A DNA stretch of 64,000 bases from Actinobacillus sp. Its GTDB lineage: Bacteria; Pseudomonadota; Gammaproteobacteria; Enterobacterales; Pasteurellaceae. The translations under genes and the position numbers were made by a program. How positions within the stretch are numbered: the first letter of the stretch is position 1; each line of letters opens with the position of its first letter. This document shows positions 18,233 through 26,369 of this stretch, piece after piece. The notes below the pieces were generated by a model. The model did not search any database and was not told where the DNA came from. It saw only the letters and a list, made by a program, of their open reading frames with translations. The stretch covers positions 1-64,000 of the forward strand of contig JAHHQX010000005.1 in the NCBI GenBank assembly GCA_020026155.1, in the 5' to 3' direction.

Positions 18233-18667
18233 ATGTTAATTACAAAATCAAAATATAAGCGGGCGCGAATACGGATTAAATTACAACGCCTCGCTTTTAT
18301 GGAAACAAAATTAGTGTTGCAATTAGTTTTAATTGTCGGCATTTATTATTTAGGGGTGGGGCTATCTCATTTTATGCCCGTCATTCCGGGAAATATTCTT
18401 GGTATGGTTTTACTCCTTATCTTTCTACTCAGTGGTGCATTGAAATCAAAATATATTCATGAGGCATGTTCCTTCCTCTTAAAATATATGGCGATCTTCT
18501 TTCTACCCGCTGCTGTCGCCTTAATGAGTTGTACCACACTCTTAAAAGGTGCATATTTAAAATTTGCCTTTGTTTGCATTGTTACCACAATTTTAGTCTT
18601 TATTGCCACAGTAACCACTGTTGCGATTGTTTCGCGTCTTATTGCACGTAAACAATCTCGGGTTTAA
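18233..18667 (+). CDS. CidA/LrgA family holin-like membrane protein
   Basis: Small inner-membrane protein of the CidA/LrgA family, proposed to act holin-like or in pyruvate/by-product transport together with an LrgB partner. The 144-residue product has about four hydrophobic segments and the family motif MPVIPGNILGMVLLL. The first 20 residues are basic and extra; ATG at 18233 has GGAGTC upstream, but initiation at METKLV (18299) would give a more typical length. It is 11 bp from the LrgB-like gene, so the two form an operon. Confidence 0.85.
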   Translation: MLITKSKYKRARIRIKLQRLAFMETKLVLQLVLIVGIYYLGVGLSHFMPVIPGNILGMVLLLIFLLSGALKSKYIHEACSFLLKYMAIFFLPAAVALMSCTTLLKGAYLKFAFVCIVTTILVFIATVTTVAIVSRLIARKQSRV

Positions 18668-18678
18668 GGAGAGAAAAG

Positions 18679-19377
18679 ATGTACTGGCATTTTATTGGTA
18701 TCTTGACTTTAGGCACACTCTGTTCAGTTGTGACTTTTAAAGGGGCAACGTGGCTTTATAGCAAACTAAAAACCCCCTTTGCGAATCCTTTACTGGTTTC
18801 TGCTGCCATTCTGATTTTACTTTTACTTGTTACCGACATTCCGCTTGAAGAATATGAAAGTGGTACGGTAGCGATCTCATTTTTCCTTGGACCAGCAACG
18901 GTTGCATTGGCCTATTCGGTTTATATTCAATGGAATTTATTGAGAGAGAATTTTATCCCTATTTGTGCAGGTTGCTTAGTGGGATCGCTTGTTTCCATGA
19001 CGAGTGCATATTTCCTTTGTGAAGCCTTGGGGTTAGGGGATAATCTGGCGCTTTCATTTGTACCTAAATCTGTTACTATGCCGATTGCCTTAACCGTTAC
19101 CCAACAATTAGGCGGAACCGCAGCCATTACTGTTGCCGCCGTGATTGTGACAGGGATTTTAGGCGCGATTCTTTCACCGATGTTGGTGAAAATTTTTAGA
19201 ATTAAAAACCCAATCGCAACAGGCATCGCTATAGGAACTTGTAGTCACGCCGTTGGTACCACAAAAGCCATCGAAATGGGTGAATTGGAAGGGGCAATGT
19301 CAGGGGTGGCGATAGCCGTTTCTGGATTATTAACTACGCTTATTGTCGTTATCGCACGGGTGTGTGGAGGAATTTAG
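18679..19377 (+). CDS. LrgB/CidB family membrane protein
   Basis: Partner of the upstream CidA/LrgA-like protein. The 232-residue product has six or more hydrophobic stretches and the conserved FVPKSVTMPIALTVTQQLGG and GTCSHAVGTTKAIEMGE motifs. The ATG follows AAGGAGAGAAAAG. Members have been linked to murein hydrolase control and, in some bacteria, to pyruvate uptake. Which applies here cannot be told from sequence. The ribosome site of the next gene is embedded in its last codons. Confidence 0.88.
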   Translation: MYWHFIGILTLGTLCSVVTFKGATWLYSKLKTPFANPLLVSAAILILLLLVTDIPLEEYESGTVAISFFLGPATVALAYSVYIQWNLLRENFIPICAGCLVGSLVSMTSAYFLCEALGLGDNLALSFVPKSVTMPIALTVTQQLGGTAAITVAAVIVTGILGAILSPMLVKIFRIKNPIATGIAIGTCSHAVGTTKAIEMGELEGAMSGVAIAVSGLLTTLIVVIARVCGGI

Positions 19378-19379
19378 TT

Positions 19380-20204
19380 ATGCAACCTGCAGAAAATATC
19401 AAAAAAACAAAATTACGTGAACTGGCAACAGGCGTAACTTTATGGACTTATAATGAGATCCCGATGGTGGAAATTCACCACACAATCGGCGATGCGCTTA
19501 TCTCTTTGCAAGGCGCACAATTATTACAATGGCAACCGCAAGGCAAAGACAAAAGTTTGCTTTGGCTAAGCGATATTGAGCCTTTTCAACTAGGCAAAGC
19601 TATTCGTGGTGGTATCCCGATTTGTTATCCGTGGTTTAATAATGCAGGCACTCCAGCGCACGGTTATGCACGCATAAGCTTATGGGAATTAGTCAGCCAT
19701 CACGTCACTCCACAAAGTGTATATCTCGTTTTTGGGCTGTTTGATAAAAATGGCACGATTGAAGCCCGTCTTGAAATGCAGTTTGATCAGCATTGTCATC
19801 TTATGTTTAAACACTACTTAGAAGATCCCGCTCAAGTGGCGCTTCATAGTTATTTTCAAGTATCAAACATTAAAAATGTTGGGGTAGAAGGGCTATCAGA
19901 ATGCTGCTTTAATTTCCTCACCGAACGTGATGAAATTGTCCCACCAGTGCGTCATATCAATGGGCATACAGACTGTTGCTACCGCATTCCACGAGAAAGT
20001 GAAGTGTCTATCCTTGATGGCACTGATAAAATTTCCATTATGCAATGTAATGCGTCCGATACCGTTGTCTGGAACCCTTGGGAAAAGGCAACCAGTGCAA
20101 TGACGGCAGATGCCTATCAACATATGCTTTGTGTCGAAACCGCCCGAATCCACGATAAATTGCCAAAAAATGAAAATTTAATCTTAAAGATTTTTACGCA
20201 ATAA
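19380..20204 (+). CDS. D-hexose-6-phosphate mutarotase (YeaD-like)
   Basis: Aldose-1-epimerase superfamily enzyme interconverting anomers of hexose-6-phosphates. The start at 19380 is two bases after the lrgB stop and is served by GGAGG at 19366-19370 inside lrgB; a GTG at 19362 is less likely. The 274 residues carry the family motifs IRGGIPICYPWF (phosphate/sugar site), HGYAR and the C-terminal VVWNPWEKA...MLCVETA. Translation is likely coupled to the lrgAB-like genes, an uncommon pairing. Confidence 0.9.
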   Translation: MQPAENIKKTKLRELATGVTLWTYNEIPMVEIHHTIGDALISLQGAQLLQWQPQGKDKSLLWLSDIEPFQLGKAIRGGIPICYPWFNNAGTPAHGYARISLWELVSHHVTPQSVYLVFGLFDKNGTIEARLEMQFDQHCHLMFKHYLEDPAQVALHSYFQVSNIKNVGVEGLSECCFNFLTERDEIVPPVRHINGHTDCCYRIPRESEVSILDGTDKISIMQCNASDTVVWNPWEKATSAMTADAYQHMLCVETARIHDKLPKNENLILKIFTQ

Positions 20205-20264
20205 CCGTGAATTATTCCCTCAAATATGGTAAAAAAGAACGTCTTTATTTAAAAAGGAAAATTT

Positions 20265-21089
20265 ATGAATCAATTACAACAAATTATTGAAGAAGCTTTT
20301 GAACGTCGTGCTGAAATTACACCAACAAACGTCGATCAAGCGACCAAAGCCGCCGTTGAAAGCGTAATTGACGGATTAGACAGCGGAAAATTCCGCGTTG
20401 CTGAAAAAATTGATGGCGAATGGGTTGTTCATCAATGGCTTAAAAAAGCGGTATTACTTTCTTTCCGCATTAACGAAAACCAACTTATTGATGGCGCAGA
20501 AACGAAATACTTCGATAAAGTACCACTAAAATTTGCCGACTACGATCAAGCACGTTTTGAAAAAGAAGGTTTCCGTGTTGTGCCTTCTGCAATGGTACGT
20601 AAAGGGGCATTCATCGGTAAAAATGCCGTATTAATGCCATCTTATGTCAATATCGGTGCTTACGTCGGTGAAGGTACCATGGTTGATACTTGGGCAACCG
20701 TAGGCTCTTGCGCACAAATCGGTAAAAACGTTCACCTTTCAGGTGGGGTAGGCATTGGTGGCGTATTAGAACCATTACAAGCGAACCCAACTATCATCGG
20801 CGACAACTGCTTTATCGGCGCACGTTCTGAAATCGTAGAAGGTGTTATCGTAGAAGACGGCTGCGTGATCTCAATGGGCGTATTCATCGGACAATCAACC
20901 AAAATTTACGATCGCGAAACAGGTGAAATCCACTACGGACGCGTCCCAGCCGGCTCAGTGGTCGTATCTGGTTCATTACCATCAAAAGACGGCAAATACA
21001 GCCTTTACTGCGCAGTAATCGTGAAAAAAGTGGATGCAAAAACACTTGGTAAAGTGGGAATCAACGAATTACTACGTAGCGTAGAATAA
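20265..21089 (+). CDS. dapD: Tetrahydrodipicolinate N-succinyltransferase
   Basis: Left-handed beta-helix acyltransferase that succinylates tetrahydrodipicolinate in diaminopimelate/lysine synthesis, two steps before DapE (at 3904). The 274-residue length is typical. Hexapeptide repeats run from about residue 105 to 230 and the motif GGVGIGGVLEPLQ is present. The ribosome site is AAAAAGGAAAATTT. The stop is followed by a terminator whose sequence recurs four times in the accessory array downstream, marking the left boundary of that array. Confidence 0.97.
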   Translation: MNQLQQIIEEAFERRAEITPTNVDQATKAAVESVIDGLDSGKFRVAEKIDGEWVVHQWLKKAVLLSFRINENQLIDGAETKYFDKVPLKFADYDQARFEKEGFRVVPSAMVRKGAFIGKNAVLMPSYVNIGAYVGEGTMVDTWATVGSCAQIGKNVHLSGGVGIGGVLEPLQANPTIIGDNCFIGARSEIVEGVIVEDGCVISMGVFIGQSTKIYDRETGEIHYGRVPAGSVVVSGSLPSKDGKYSLYCAVIVKKVDAKTLGKVGINELLRSVE

Positions 21090-21119
21090 TTTTTTAACCC
21101 TTAAAAATTTATATAACCC

Positions 21120-21398
21120 TAAGGACTGATTTCTAGCAATAGAAGTCAGTCCTTTTTATTTATTGGATAAAAATTAATTTAAACGTCAAAAAATATTATA
21201 TAAAAAATATTATAAAAGGCAGCAAGAGTAATGCTTTAAAAGTATTTTGTTGTTGTCAATGAATGATAGGTGTACAATTCGAAAATTTTATAAATTATCC
21301 TAAGTGCTAACCCGAGGTGATATTTGAAGATCAAAAATAAATACGCAAAGCATACAGGATTATTCTTTTAATAACCCATAACGCAATAGCAGGGAAAT
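21120..21398 (+). repeat. Array leader copy 1: terminator, promoter and 5' region of the Imm49-like gene
   Basis: This 279-bp block begins with a terminator hairpin (AAGGACTGA...TCAGTCCTT, 21120-21158) for dapD. It then carries a promoter with -35 TTGTTG (21250-21255), 17-bp spacer and -10 TACAAT (21273-21278), and ends at the Imm49-like ATG. Shortened copies recur at 26840 and 27710 with the same -10, spacer and hairpin, showing that this leader is the duplicated regulatory unit of the array. Confidence 0.85.
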
Positions 21399-22334
21399 AT
21401 GAATCTAAATTATAAAACCTACATTGGCAGTGATTGTAAACGTAATTATGAAGAAAGCGTTAATTTTATTATAGATTCTATAGAAGATGAAAATAAGTAT
21501 ATTGACAAATATATTAAATTATTTGAGGAGGGTTCATGTAAACACACTACCTTATTAGGGATTAGTCATCGCCATTTAAAATTTGCCTCTTTAGCCTTGT
21601 TAAAAGATAGTGATGTAAAAAAATTTAAACAGGAAATATATCTCTCTGCAAAATTATACATTATGTATAATTATTGGGATAGAACTATCCCCTCTTATCT
21701 AGGATGGAAGATTTTTTTATCAGATAGTCCTGAATTAATAGAATATGTTAAATCAAACATATCTTATTTTATAAAACAATATGAGAAGTGTACGGCAAGC
21801 GGTATGCCATATGGCGGTTTTCTCTTATATCATATTTTACTTGCGCTTAATGATGATTGGGAAAAATTAGAGAAATCTGTAATAACTCTATTAGAAAGTA
21901 ATAGGAAAAATCAAATCCGTTATATCCCTGATCATAAATTCTTTTTAGCTATGTGTAAAAAGGATATTCAAGGTATGGAAGAGGCATTAAATATGCTATT
22001 AGCTCCTAAATTAGCGAGAAAAAGGATGTATTCTCTAGGAGTTTTTTTTGATTTTTATCTAAATTTTATTGTTTTAACTTATGCAAAGATTGCTACTTTA
22101 AAGGGATTTGATCTAAATATTGATCATCCTACAGCACCTAAAGAATTAATTGTTTATGCTCCTTTAAAAGAATACAAAGATCCATATGATTTTATGCAAG
22201 ACTATAGCTTTGATACGCATTTTGAATGGGGTGAAAAACGTATTCAAATTGAGCATGAAGCAGATATGGAAGCAAAGAAATTTAAAAATAGAATTAAAGC
22301 AACATTTAAACGATTATTCCGTATAGAGGAGTAA
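21399..22334 (+). CDS. Imm49-like immunity protein
   Basis: A 311-residue soluble, helix-rich protein without signal peptide. The C-terminal part (AKIATLKGFDLNIDHPTAPKEL) and the overall pattern resemble the immunity protein 49 family, whose members neutralise nuclease-type polymorphic toxins. This is a recognition by eye. It is the first gene of the immunity array and is followed by a family B hairpin and three PoNi-like genes. The AT-rich composition and isoleucine/lysine/tyrosine-rich product differ from the dapD side. Two 21-codon stubs of the same gene occur at 27090 and 27960. No cognate toxin lies next to it. Confidence 0.6.
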   Translation: MNLNYKTYIGSDCKRNYEESVNFIIDSIEDENKYIDKYIKLFEEGSCKHTTLLGISHRHLKFASLALLKDSDVKKFKQEIYLSAKLYIMYNYWDRTIPSYLGWKIFLSDSPELIEYVKSNISYFIKQYEKCTASGMPYGGFLLYHILLALNDDWEKLEKSVITLLESNRKNQIRYIPDHKFFLAMCKKDIQGMEEALNMLLAPKLARKRMYSLGVFFDFYLNFIVLTYAKIATLKGFDLNIDHPTAPKELIVYAPLKEYKDPYDFMQDYSFDTHFEWGEKRIQIEHEADMEAKKFKNRIKATFKRLFRIEE

Positions 22335-22346
22335 AGTAATATAAAT

Positions 22347-22387
22347 GCCAGTAAATCCATAAAATTTCACGAATTTGCTGGCGTGAT
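22347..22387. repeat. Family B hairpin, copy 1
   Basis: Imperfect palindrome: left arm GCCAGTAAAT, centre CATAAAATTTCACGA, right arm ATTTGCTGGC, then GTGAT. It separates the Imm49-like and first PoNi-like genes. Confidence 0.85.
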
Positions 22388-22416
22388 ACTTTTCTTCCAA
22401 AGGGCAGGAGAATAAC

Positions 22417-23118
22417 ATGCGTGACACGATACAAAATGAAAAATTTTTTGAAAATCGAATTAAGGATAAAAAAAATGAAATTCGAGAATCGAATAAATAC
22501 TTAAATATGGGAAAAGAAAAGGGAGATGAAGAAATAATAAAAACTTGTTTTTTCTCACTTTCAACAGAATATCGTGACCTTTTTAAACAATATTATTCTA
22601 TTGGTCAAGATCTTGATGAACTTTATTTATGCTATAAAGAATGGTTGGGCTATTATAGTAAAGCGGTAGGAAAAGGACAGTATATGGACTTAGGTAGGCT
22701 TCTAGATTTATTTTCTATTGGGGTATGTTTTGAAGATAGAAAAGAAGAATTTTTACCATATCTTCAAAGTATTGTGGATAATGCACAGCCATACATTGAT
22801 CCTACTTTAGAACTCTATATTAAATATTTAGGATTAAAGCCTAACGAAGGGAAACACGCGAAGTTTAAAGTAAATTATTTAGAACGGTTATTAAATAGTG
22901 AAGATAAGGTGAAAGCGCTAAAAAACACTATGGCAAACTGGTATCGTTTTAATCAAGGGCAACCTTGGTATGGACGTCATGAGAGAGAAAATTATGATGG
23001 CTACTGGGCATTTGATGTATGTGGGTTAGTTAAAATTTTAGGAATAGATGATGATGTGGTGAAAGATCATAAATACTATCCCTATGATTTAGTCCATTTT
23101 AATGATAAGAAAAAATAG
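22417..23118 (+). CDS. PoNi-like immunity protein, tandem copy 1
   Basis: A 233-residue protein with the DUF1910-DUF1911 architecture of PoNi immunity proteins, which protect against PoNe-type DNase toxins. The N-terminal helical half starts MRDTIQNEKFFENRI. The C-terminal half has the DUF1911 block WYGRHERENYDGYWAFDV and the ending YYPYDLVHF. The start has AGGAG upstream. Residues from about 113 to the end are identical in copies 2 and 3, whereas about residues 16-105 differ. It belongs to an exact 780-bp repeat series together with its upstream hairpin. Toxin specificity probably resides in the variable half (inference). Confidence 0.82.
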   Translation: MRDTIQNEKFFENRIKDKKNEIRESNKYLNMGKEKGDEEIIKTCFFSLSTEYRDLFKQYYSIGQDLDELYLCYKEWLGYYSKAVGKGQYMDLGRLLDLFSIGVCFEDRKEEFLPYLQSIVDNAQPYIDPTLELYIKYLGLKPNEGKHAKFKVNYLERLLNSEDKVKALKNTMANWYRFNQGQPWYGRHERENYDGYWAFDVCGLVKILGIDDDVVKDHKYYPYDLVHFNDKKK

Positions 23119-23126
23119 TTTACCCC

Positions 23127-23167
23127 GCCAGTAAATCCATAAAATTTCACGAATTTGCTGGCGTGAT
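23127..23167. repeat. Family B hairpin, copy 2
   Basis: Same element as at 22347, exactly 780 bp downstream, between PoNi-like copies 1 and 2. Confidence 0.85.
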
Positions 23168-23196
23168 ACCTTTCTTCCAAAGTACAGGAGAATAAC

Positions 23197-23898
23197 ATGC
23201 GTGACACGATACAAAATGAAAAATTTTTTGAAAATCGTATTATTGAGACCAAAGATTTTATTTCTGAATGGAAAAAACGGTTAGAAAAACATATCTTAAA
23301 TAAAAATGAAGATAGTATAAGACATTGTTCCTTTACATTATCAATGAAATACAGTGATATTTTTAAACAATATTATTCTATTGGTAAAGATCTTAATGAA
23401 CTTTATCAATGCTACAAGGAATGGCTGAATTATTATAGTAAATCAATAGAAAAAGATGAGTATATGAGTTTGGCTGAACTTCTAGATTTATTTTCTATTG
23501 GGGTATGTTATGAAGATAGAAAAGAAGAATTTTTATCATATCTTCAAAGTATTGTGGATAATGCACAGCCATACATTGATCCTACTTTAGAACTCTATAT
23601 TAAATATTTAGGATTAAAGCCTAACGAAGGGAAACACGCGAAGTTTAAAGTAAATTATTTAGAACGGTTATTAAATAGTGAAGATAAGGTGAAAGCGCTA
23701 AAAAACACTATGGCAAACTGGTATCGTTTTAATCAAGGGCAACCTTGGTATGGACGTCATGAGAGAGAAAATTATGATGGCTACTGGGCATTTGATGTAT
23801 GTGGGTTAGTTAAAATTTTAGGAATAGATGATGATGTGGTGAAAGATCATAAATACTATCCCTATGATTTAGTCCATTTTAATGATAAGAAAAAATAG
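23197..23898 (+). CDS. PoNi-like immunity protein, tandem copy 2
   Basis: 233 residues and same architecture as copy 1: shared first 15 residues and a shared C-terminal half (about residue 113 onward, apart from one Pro-to-Ser change near residue 111). The divergent N-terminal helical domain begins ETKDFISEWKKRLEKHI. The DUF1911 motifs are intact. The upstream hairpin and ribosome site are near-identical to copy 1, so each copy can be expressed on its own or from the leader promoter. The pattern of constant ends and variable middle suggests recombination between related immunity alleles rather than simple duplication. Confidence 0.82.
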   Translation: MRDTIQNEKFFENRIIETKDFISEWKKRLEKHILNKNEDSIRHCSFTLSMKYSDIFKQYYSIGKDLNELYQCYKEWLNYYSKSIEKDEYMSLAELLDLFSIGVCYEDRKEEFLSYLQSIVDNAQPYIDPTLELYIKYLGLKPNEGKHAKFKVNYLERLLNSEDKVKALKNTMANWYRFNQGQPWYGRHERENYDGYWAFDVCGLVKILGIDDDVVKDHKYYPYDLVHFNDKKK

Positions 23899-23906
23899 TT
23901 TATCCC

Positions 23907-23947
23907 GCCAGTAAATTCATAAAATTTCACGAATTTGCTGGCGTGAT
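23907..23947. repeat. Family B hairpin, copy 3
   Basis: One-base variant (AAATTCAT) of the element at 23127, 780 bp downstream. Confidence 0.85.
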
Positions 23948-23976
23948 ACTTTTCTTCCAAAGGGCAGGAGAATAAC

Positions 23977-24678
23977 ATGCGTGACACGATACAAAATGAA
24001 AATTTTTTTGAAAATCGTATTATTGAGACTAAAGGTTTTATTTCTGAATGGAAAAAACGTTTAGAGGGACGTATATTAAGTAAAAATGAAGATAGCATAA
24101 AAGATTGTTCCTTCATATTATCAATGAAATATAATGACCTTTTTAAACAATATTATTCTATTGGTAAAAGTTTTGATGAACTTTATCCATATTATAAGGA
24201 GTGGCTGAGTTATTATAGTAAAGCGGTAGGAAAAGATCAGTATATGGATTTGGGTGATCTTCTAAATTTATTTTCTATTGGGATCTGTTATGAAGATAGA
24301 AAAGAAGAATTTTTACCATATCTTCAAAGTATTGTGGATAATGCACAGCCATACATTGATCCTACTTTAGAACTCTATATTAAATATTTAGGATTAAAGC
24401 CTAACGAAGGGAAACACGCGAAGTTTAAAGTAAATTATTTAGAACGGTTATTAAATAGTGAAGATAAGGTGAAAGCGCTAAAAAACACTATGGCAAACTG
24501 GTATCGTTTTAATCAAGGGCAACCTTGGTATGGACGTCATGAGAGAGAAAATTATGATGGCTACTGGGCATTTGATGTATGTGGGTTAGTTAAAATTTTA
24601 GGAATAGATGATGATGTGGTGAAAGATCATAAATACTATCCCTATGATTTAGTCCATTTTAATGATAAGAAAAAATAG
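23977..24678 (+). CDS. PoNi-like immunity protein, tandem copy 3
   Basis: Third 233-residue member of the series. Its N-terminal half is closer to copy 2 (ETKGFISEWKKRLEGRI) than to copy 1, but its middle (SKAVGKDQYMDLG) resembles copy 1, so it looks mosaic. The C-terminal half is again identical to the other copies. It is followed by a hairpin and then the orphan toxin fragment. The mosaic pattern is visible directly from the translations; the role as immunity protein is from family knowledge. Confidence 0.82.
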   Translation: MRDTIQNENFFENRIIETKGFISEWKKRLEGRILSKNEDSIKDCSFILSMKYNDLFKQYYSIGKSFDELYPYYKEWLSYYSKAVGKDQYMDLGDLLNLFSIGICYEDRKEEFLPYLQSIVDNAQPYIDPTLELYIKYLGLKPNEGKHAKFKVNYLERLLNSEDKVKALKNTMANWYRFNQGQPWYGRHERENYDGYWAFDVCGLVKILGIDDDVVKDHKYYPYDLVHFNDKKK

Positions 24679-24686
24679 TTTACCTC

Positions 24687-24727
24687 GCCAGTAAATCCAT
24701 AAATTTTTACGAATTTGCTGGCGTGAT
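24687..24727. repeat. Family B hairpin, copy 4
   Basis: Element between PoNi-like copy 3 and the orphan toxin fragment, with a slightly changed centre (ATAAATTTTTACGA). Confidence 0.82.
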
Positions 24728-24768
24728 TATATAAATTGATTAATAGTTTATATTAAGGAGATAGTCCG

Positions 24769-25140
24769 ATGAATAATGAAGAAATGGAAGCCGAAATGGA
24801 AGCATTAGATAGACCAATTCAAGATGGGATTGATGGGGTTTATCATAATCCAGAAGGAAAACCTAAATATATTATTGCAGAATCACGCTATGAAAGTACG
24901 CCAAGAGGAAATCGTTTGCGTCGATTACAAGATGGCACGAAAAGAATGAGCCATAAGTGGATTTTCAATAGTGCTAGATTGGAAGAGGCTGTTGGTAAAG
25001 AAATGGCAAGAGAAATTAGAAAAGAAGTAGAACTGCATCCAGAAAATGTAGAAGTTCATTTACTACAAATCTCACCTGATGGTTCAGTAGAACAATCTAC
25101 TTTAGATGTACATGGAAATAAAATTCAAAATAGAGGGTAA
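24769..25140 (+). CDS. Orphan PoNe-like nuclease toxin C-terminal fragment
   Basis: A 123-residue protein resembling the C-terminal catalytic module of PoNe-type DNase toxins (PD-(D/E)xK fold). The core reads DGIDGVYHNPEG (D22) then YIIAESRY (E38, R40), followed by KRMSHKWI and a C-terminal beta-rich tail (VEVHLLQISPDGSVEQ). The usual lysine of the ExK motif is arginine, so the nuclease may be weak or dead. It lacks any carrier or secretion domain but has its own ATG and AAGGAGATAG site. It lies directly before the fourth PoNi-like gene, 5 bp apart, the order expected for a toxin-immunity pair. Best read as an orphan toxin module. Confidence 0.7.
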   Translation: MNNEEMEAEMEALDRPIQDGIDGVYHNPEGKPKYIIAESRYESTPRGNRLRRLQDGTKRMSHKWIFNSARLEEAVGKEMAREIRKEVELHPENVEVHLLQISPDGSVEQSTLDVHGNKIQNRG

Positions 25141-25145
25141 TAATT

Positions 25146-26270
25146 ATGCGAGATAAAATAAAAAGTCGGGCATATTTTCTTAGACGCTTACATGAAACTT
25201 GGAATGATATTGAAGAGTGGAATCAAATTATCCTCGAGAATCATGCACAAGAAAAAGTGACAAATAAATCTTTAGGTTTTTTACAATTAGCAGTTTATTA
25301 TCGAAATTTATTTTATCAATCTTATTCACTTGGTAAAAATATTAACGATATCTATTTTTATTATGAACAATGGCTAAGTTTCTATTGTACTATTTGTGAA
25401 GAAGATACAGGGATTGATATTGCGATAGATTTATTTTCATTAGCAGTATTATATAAAGATAAAGTAGAAGAAACATCACCTTATCTATTAAAGATGATGG
25501 AAAACCCTAACTTTAATGACGGTATGCTAAATCTATGTTTAGAATATTTAGGATTAAAAAGTGGGGATAATAAAATATGCCGAATCGGTTATTTAAATAA
25601 ACTGATTAATGATAAGGAATATCGTGAGCATAAATTAGGATATGCTATGAAACATTGGTATGGAAACCAAAGTGAAACAGGGTGGTTTGATACGCATAAA
25701 TCTGAGCATAACCTTTATGATGGTTACTGGGCATTTGATATTGGTGCAATCGTTAAAATATTTAATTTAAATGATGATGAAATTAAAGACGACAAATATT
25801 ATCCTTATGCATTAGTTCATTTTGAAAATAAAGATACGATTGATGAAGAAGATACACCATTAGATATTGATGAGTTAATGGAAAAAGAAGGATATACACC
25901 AATCAAAGATAAGGAAAATACACTTGATGATAACGTGTATGTTTTCCAAGGGGATAATGATAAAACCATGATTATGGTTACCGCTATTCCTAATGATGAG
26001 GGGGATATTCAACTTGGGAAAAATGAAAATGGACATTTGGAATTATCATCAGAATGGCTTGATGATATAACCAATAAACTACCTGATACCTCTATTATCA
26101 AACAAAAAATTGAAACAGCAAGAGAACAAGGTGAACTACAAAAACTCGTTTTCTTTATCGATCCAGATACAGCAGAAATGAAGATTATTCCTGTAGAATT
26201 TGAAGATGAGAATAAAAAGAAAGATAGTATTAAATCCAAGCTAAAAAGATTTTTTGGAATGAAAAATTAA
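25146..26270 (+). CDS. PoNi-like immunity protein with extra C-terminal domain
   Basis: A 374-residue protein. Residues 1 to about 230 are a divergent DUF1910-DUF1911 PoNi-like protein (MRDKIKSRAYFLRRL..., HKSEHNLYDGYWAFDIGAIVKI, YYPYALVHF). Residues about 231-374 form an acidic linker plus a domain absent from the other copies. That domain's LSSEWLDDI ... LQKLVFFIDPDTAEMKIIPV stretch resembles the last part of PoNe-like toxins (compare KRMSHKWI ... VEVHLLQISPDGSVEQ at 24769). It may be an immunity-toxin tail fusion or a domain that contacts the toxin. The gene starts 5 bp after the toxin fragment, so they are co-transcribed. Confidence 0.72.
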   Translation: MRDKIKSRAYFLRRLHETWNDIEEWNQIILENHAQEKVTNKSLGFLQLAVYYRNLFYQSYSLGKNINDIYFYYEQWLSFYCTICEEDTGIDIAIDLFSLAVLYKDKVEETSPYLLKMMENPNFNDGMLNLCLEYLGLKSGDNKICRIGYLNKLINDKEYREHKLGYAMKHWYGNQSETGWFDTHKSEHNLYDGYWAFDIGAIVKIFNLNDDEIKDDKYYPYALVHFENKDTIDEEDTPLDIDELMEKEGYTPIKDKENTLDDNVYVFQGDNDKTMIMVTAIPNDEGDIQLGKNENGHLELSSEWLDDITNKLPDTSIIKQKIETAREQGELQKLVFFIDPDTAEMKIIPVEFEDENKKKDSIKSKLKRFFGMKN

Positions 26271-26283
26271 AATCCTATAAACC

Positions 26284-26324
26284 GCCAGTAAATCCATAAA
26301 ATTTCACGAATTTGCTGGCGTGAT
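26284..26324. repeat. Family B hairpin, copy 5
   Basis: Same element as copy 1, now between PoNi-like gene 4 and the first lipoprotein gene. Confidence 0.85.
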
Positions 26325-26369
26325 TTTAAAAACCATTAATTTTATTTAATGGTAAAAGGAGAATAAAAG

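Noticed and set aside
22347..24727. Regularly spaced repeats suggesting a CRISPR array
   Set aside because: The period is 780 bp and the spacers are complete protein genes. The 41-bp hairpins are too far apart and no cas genes are present.
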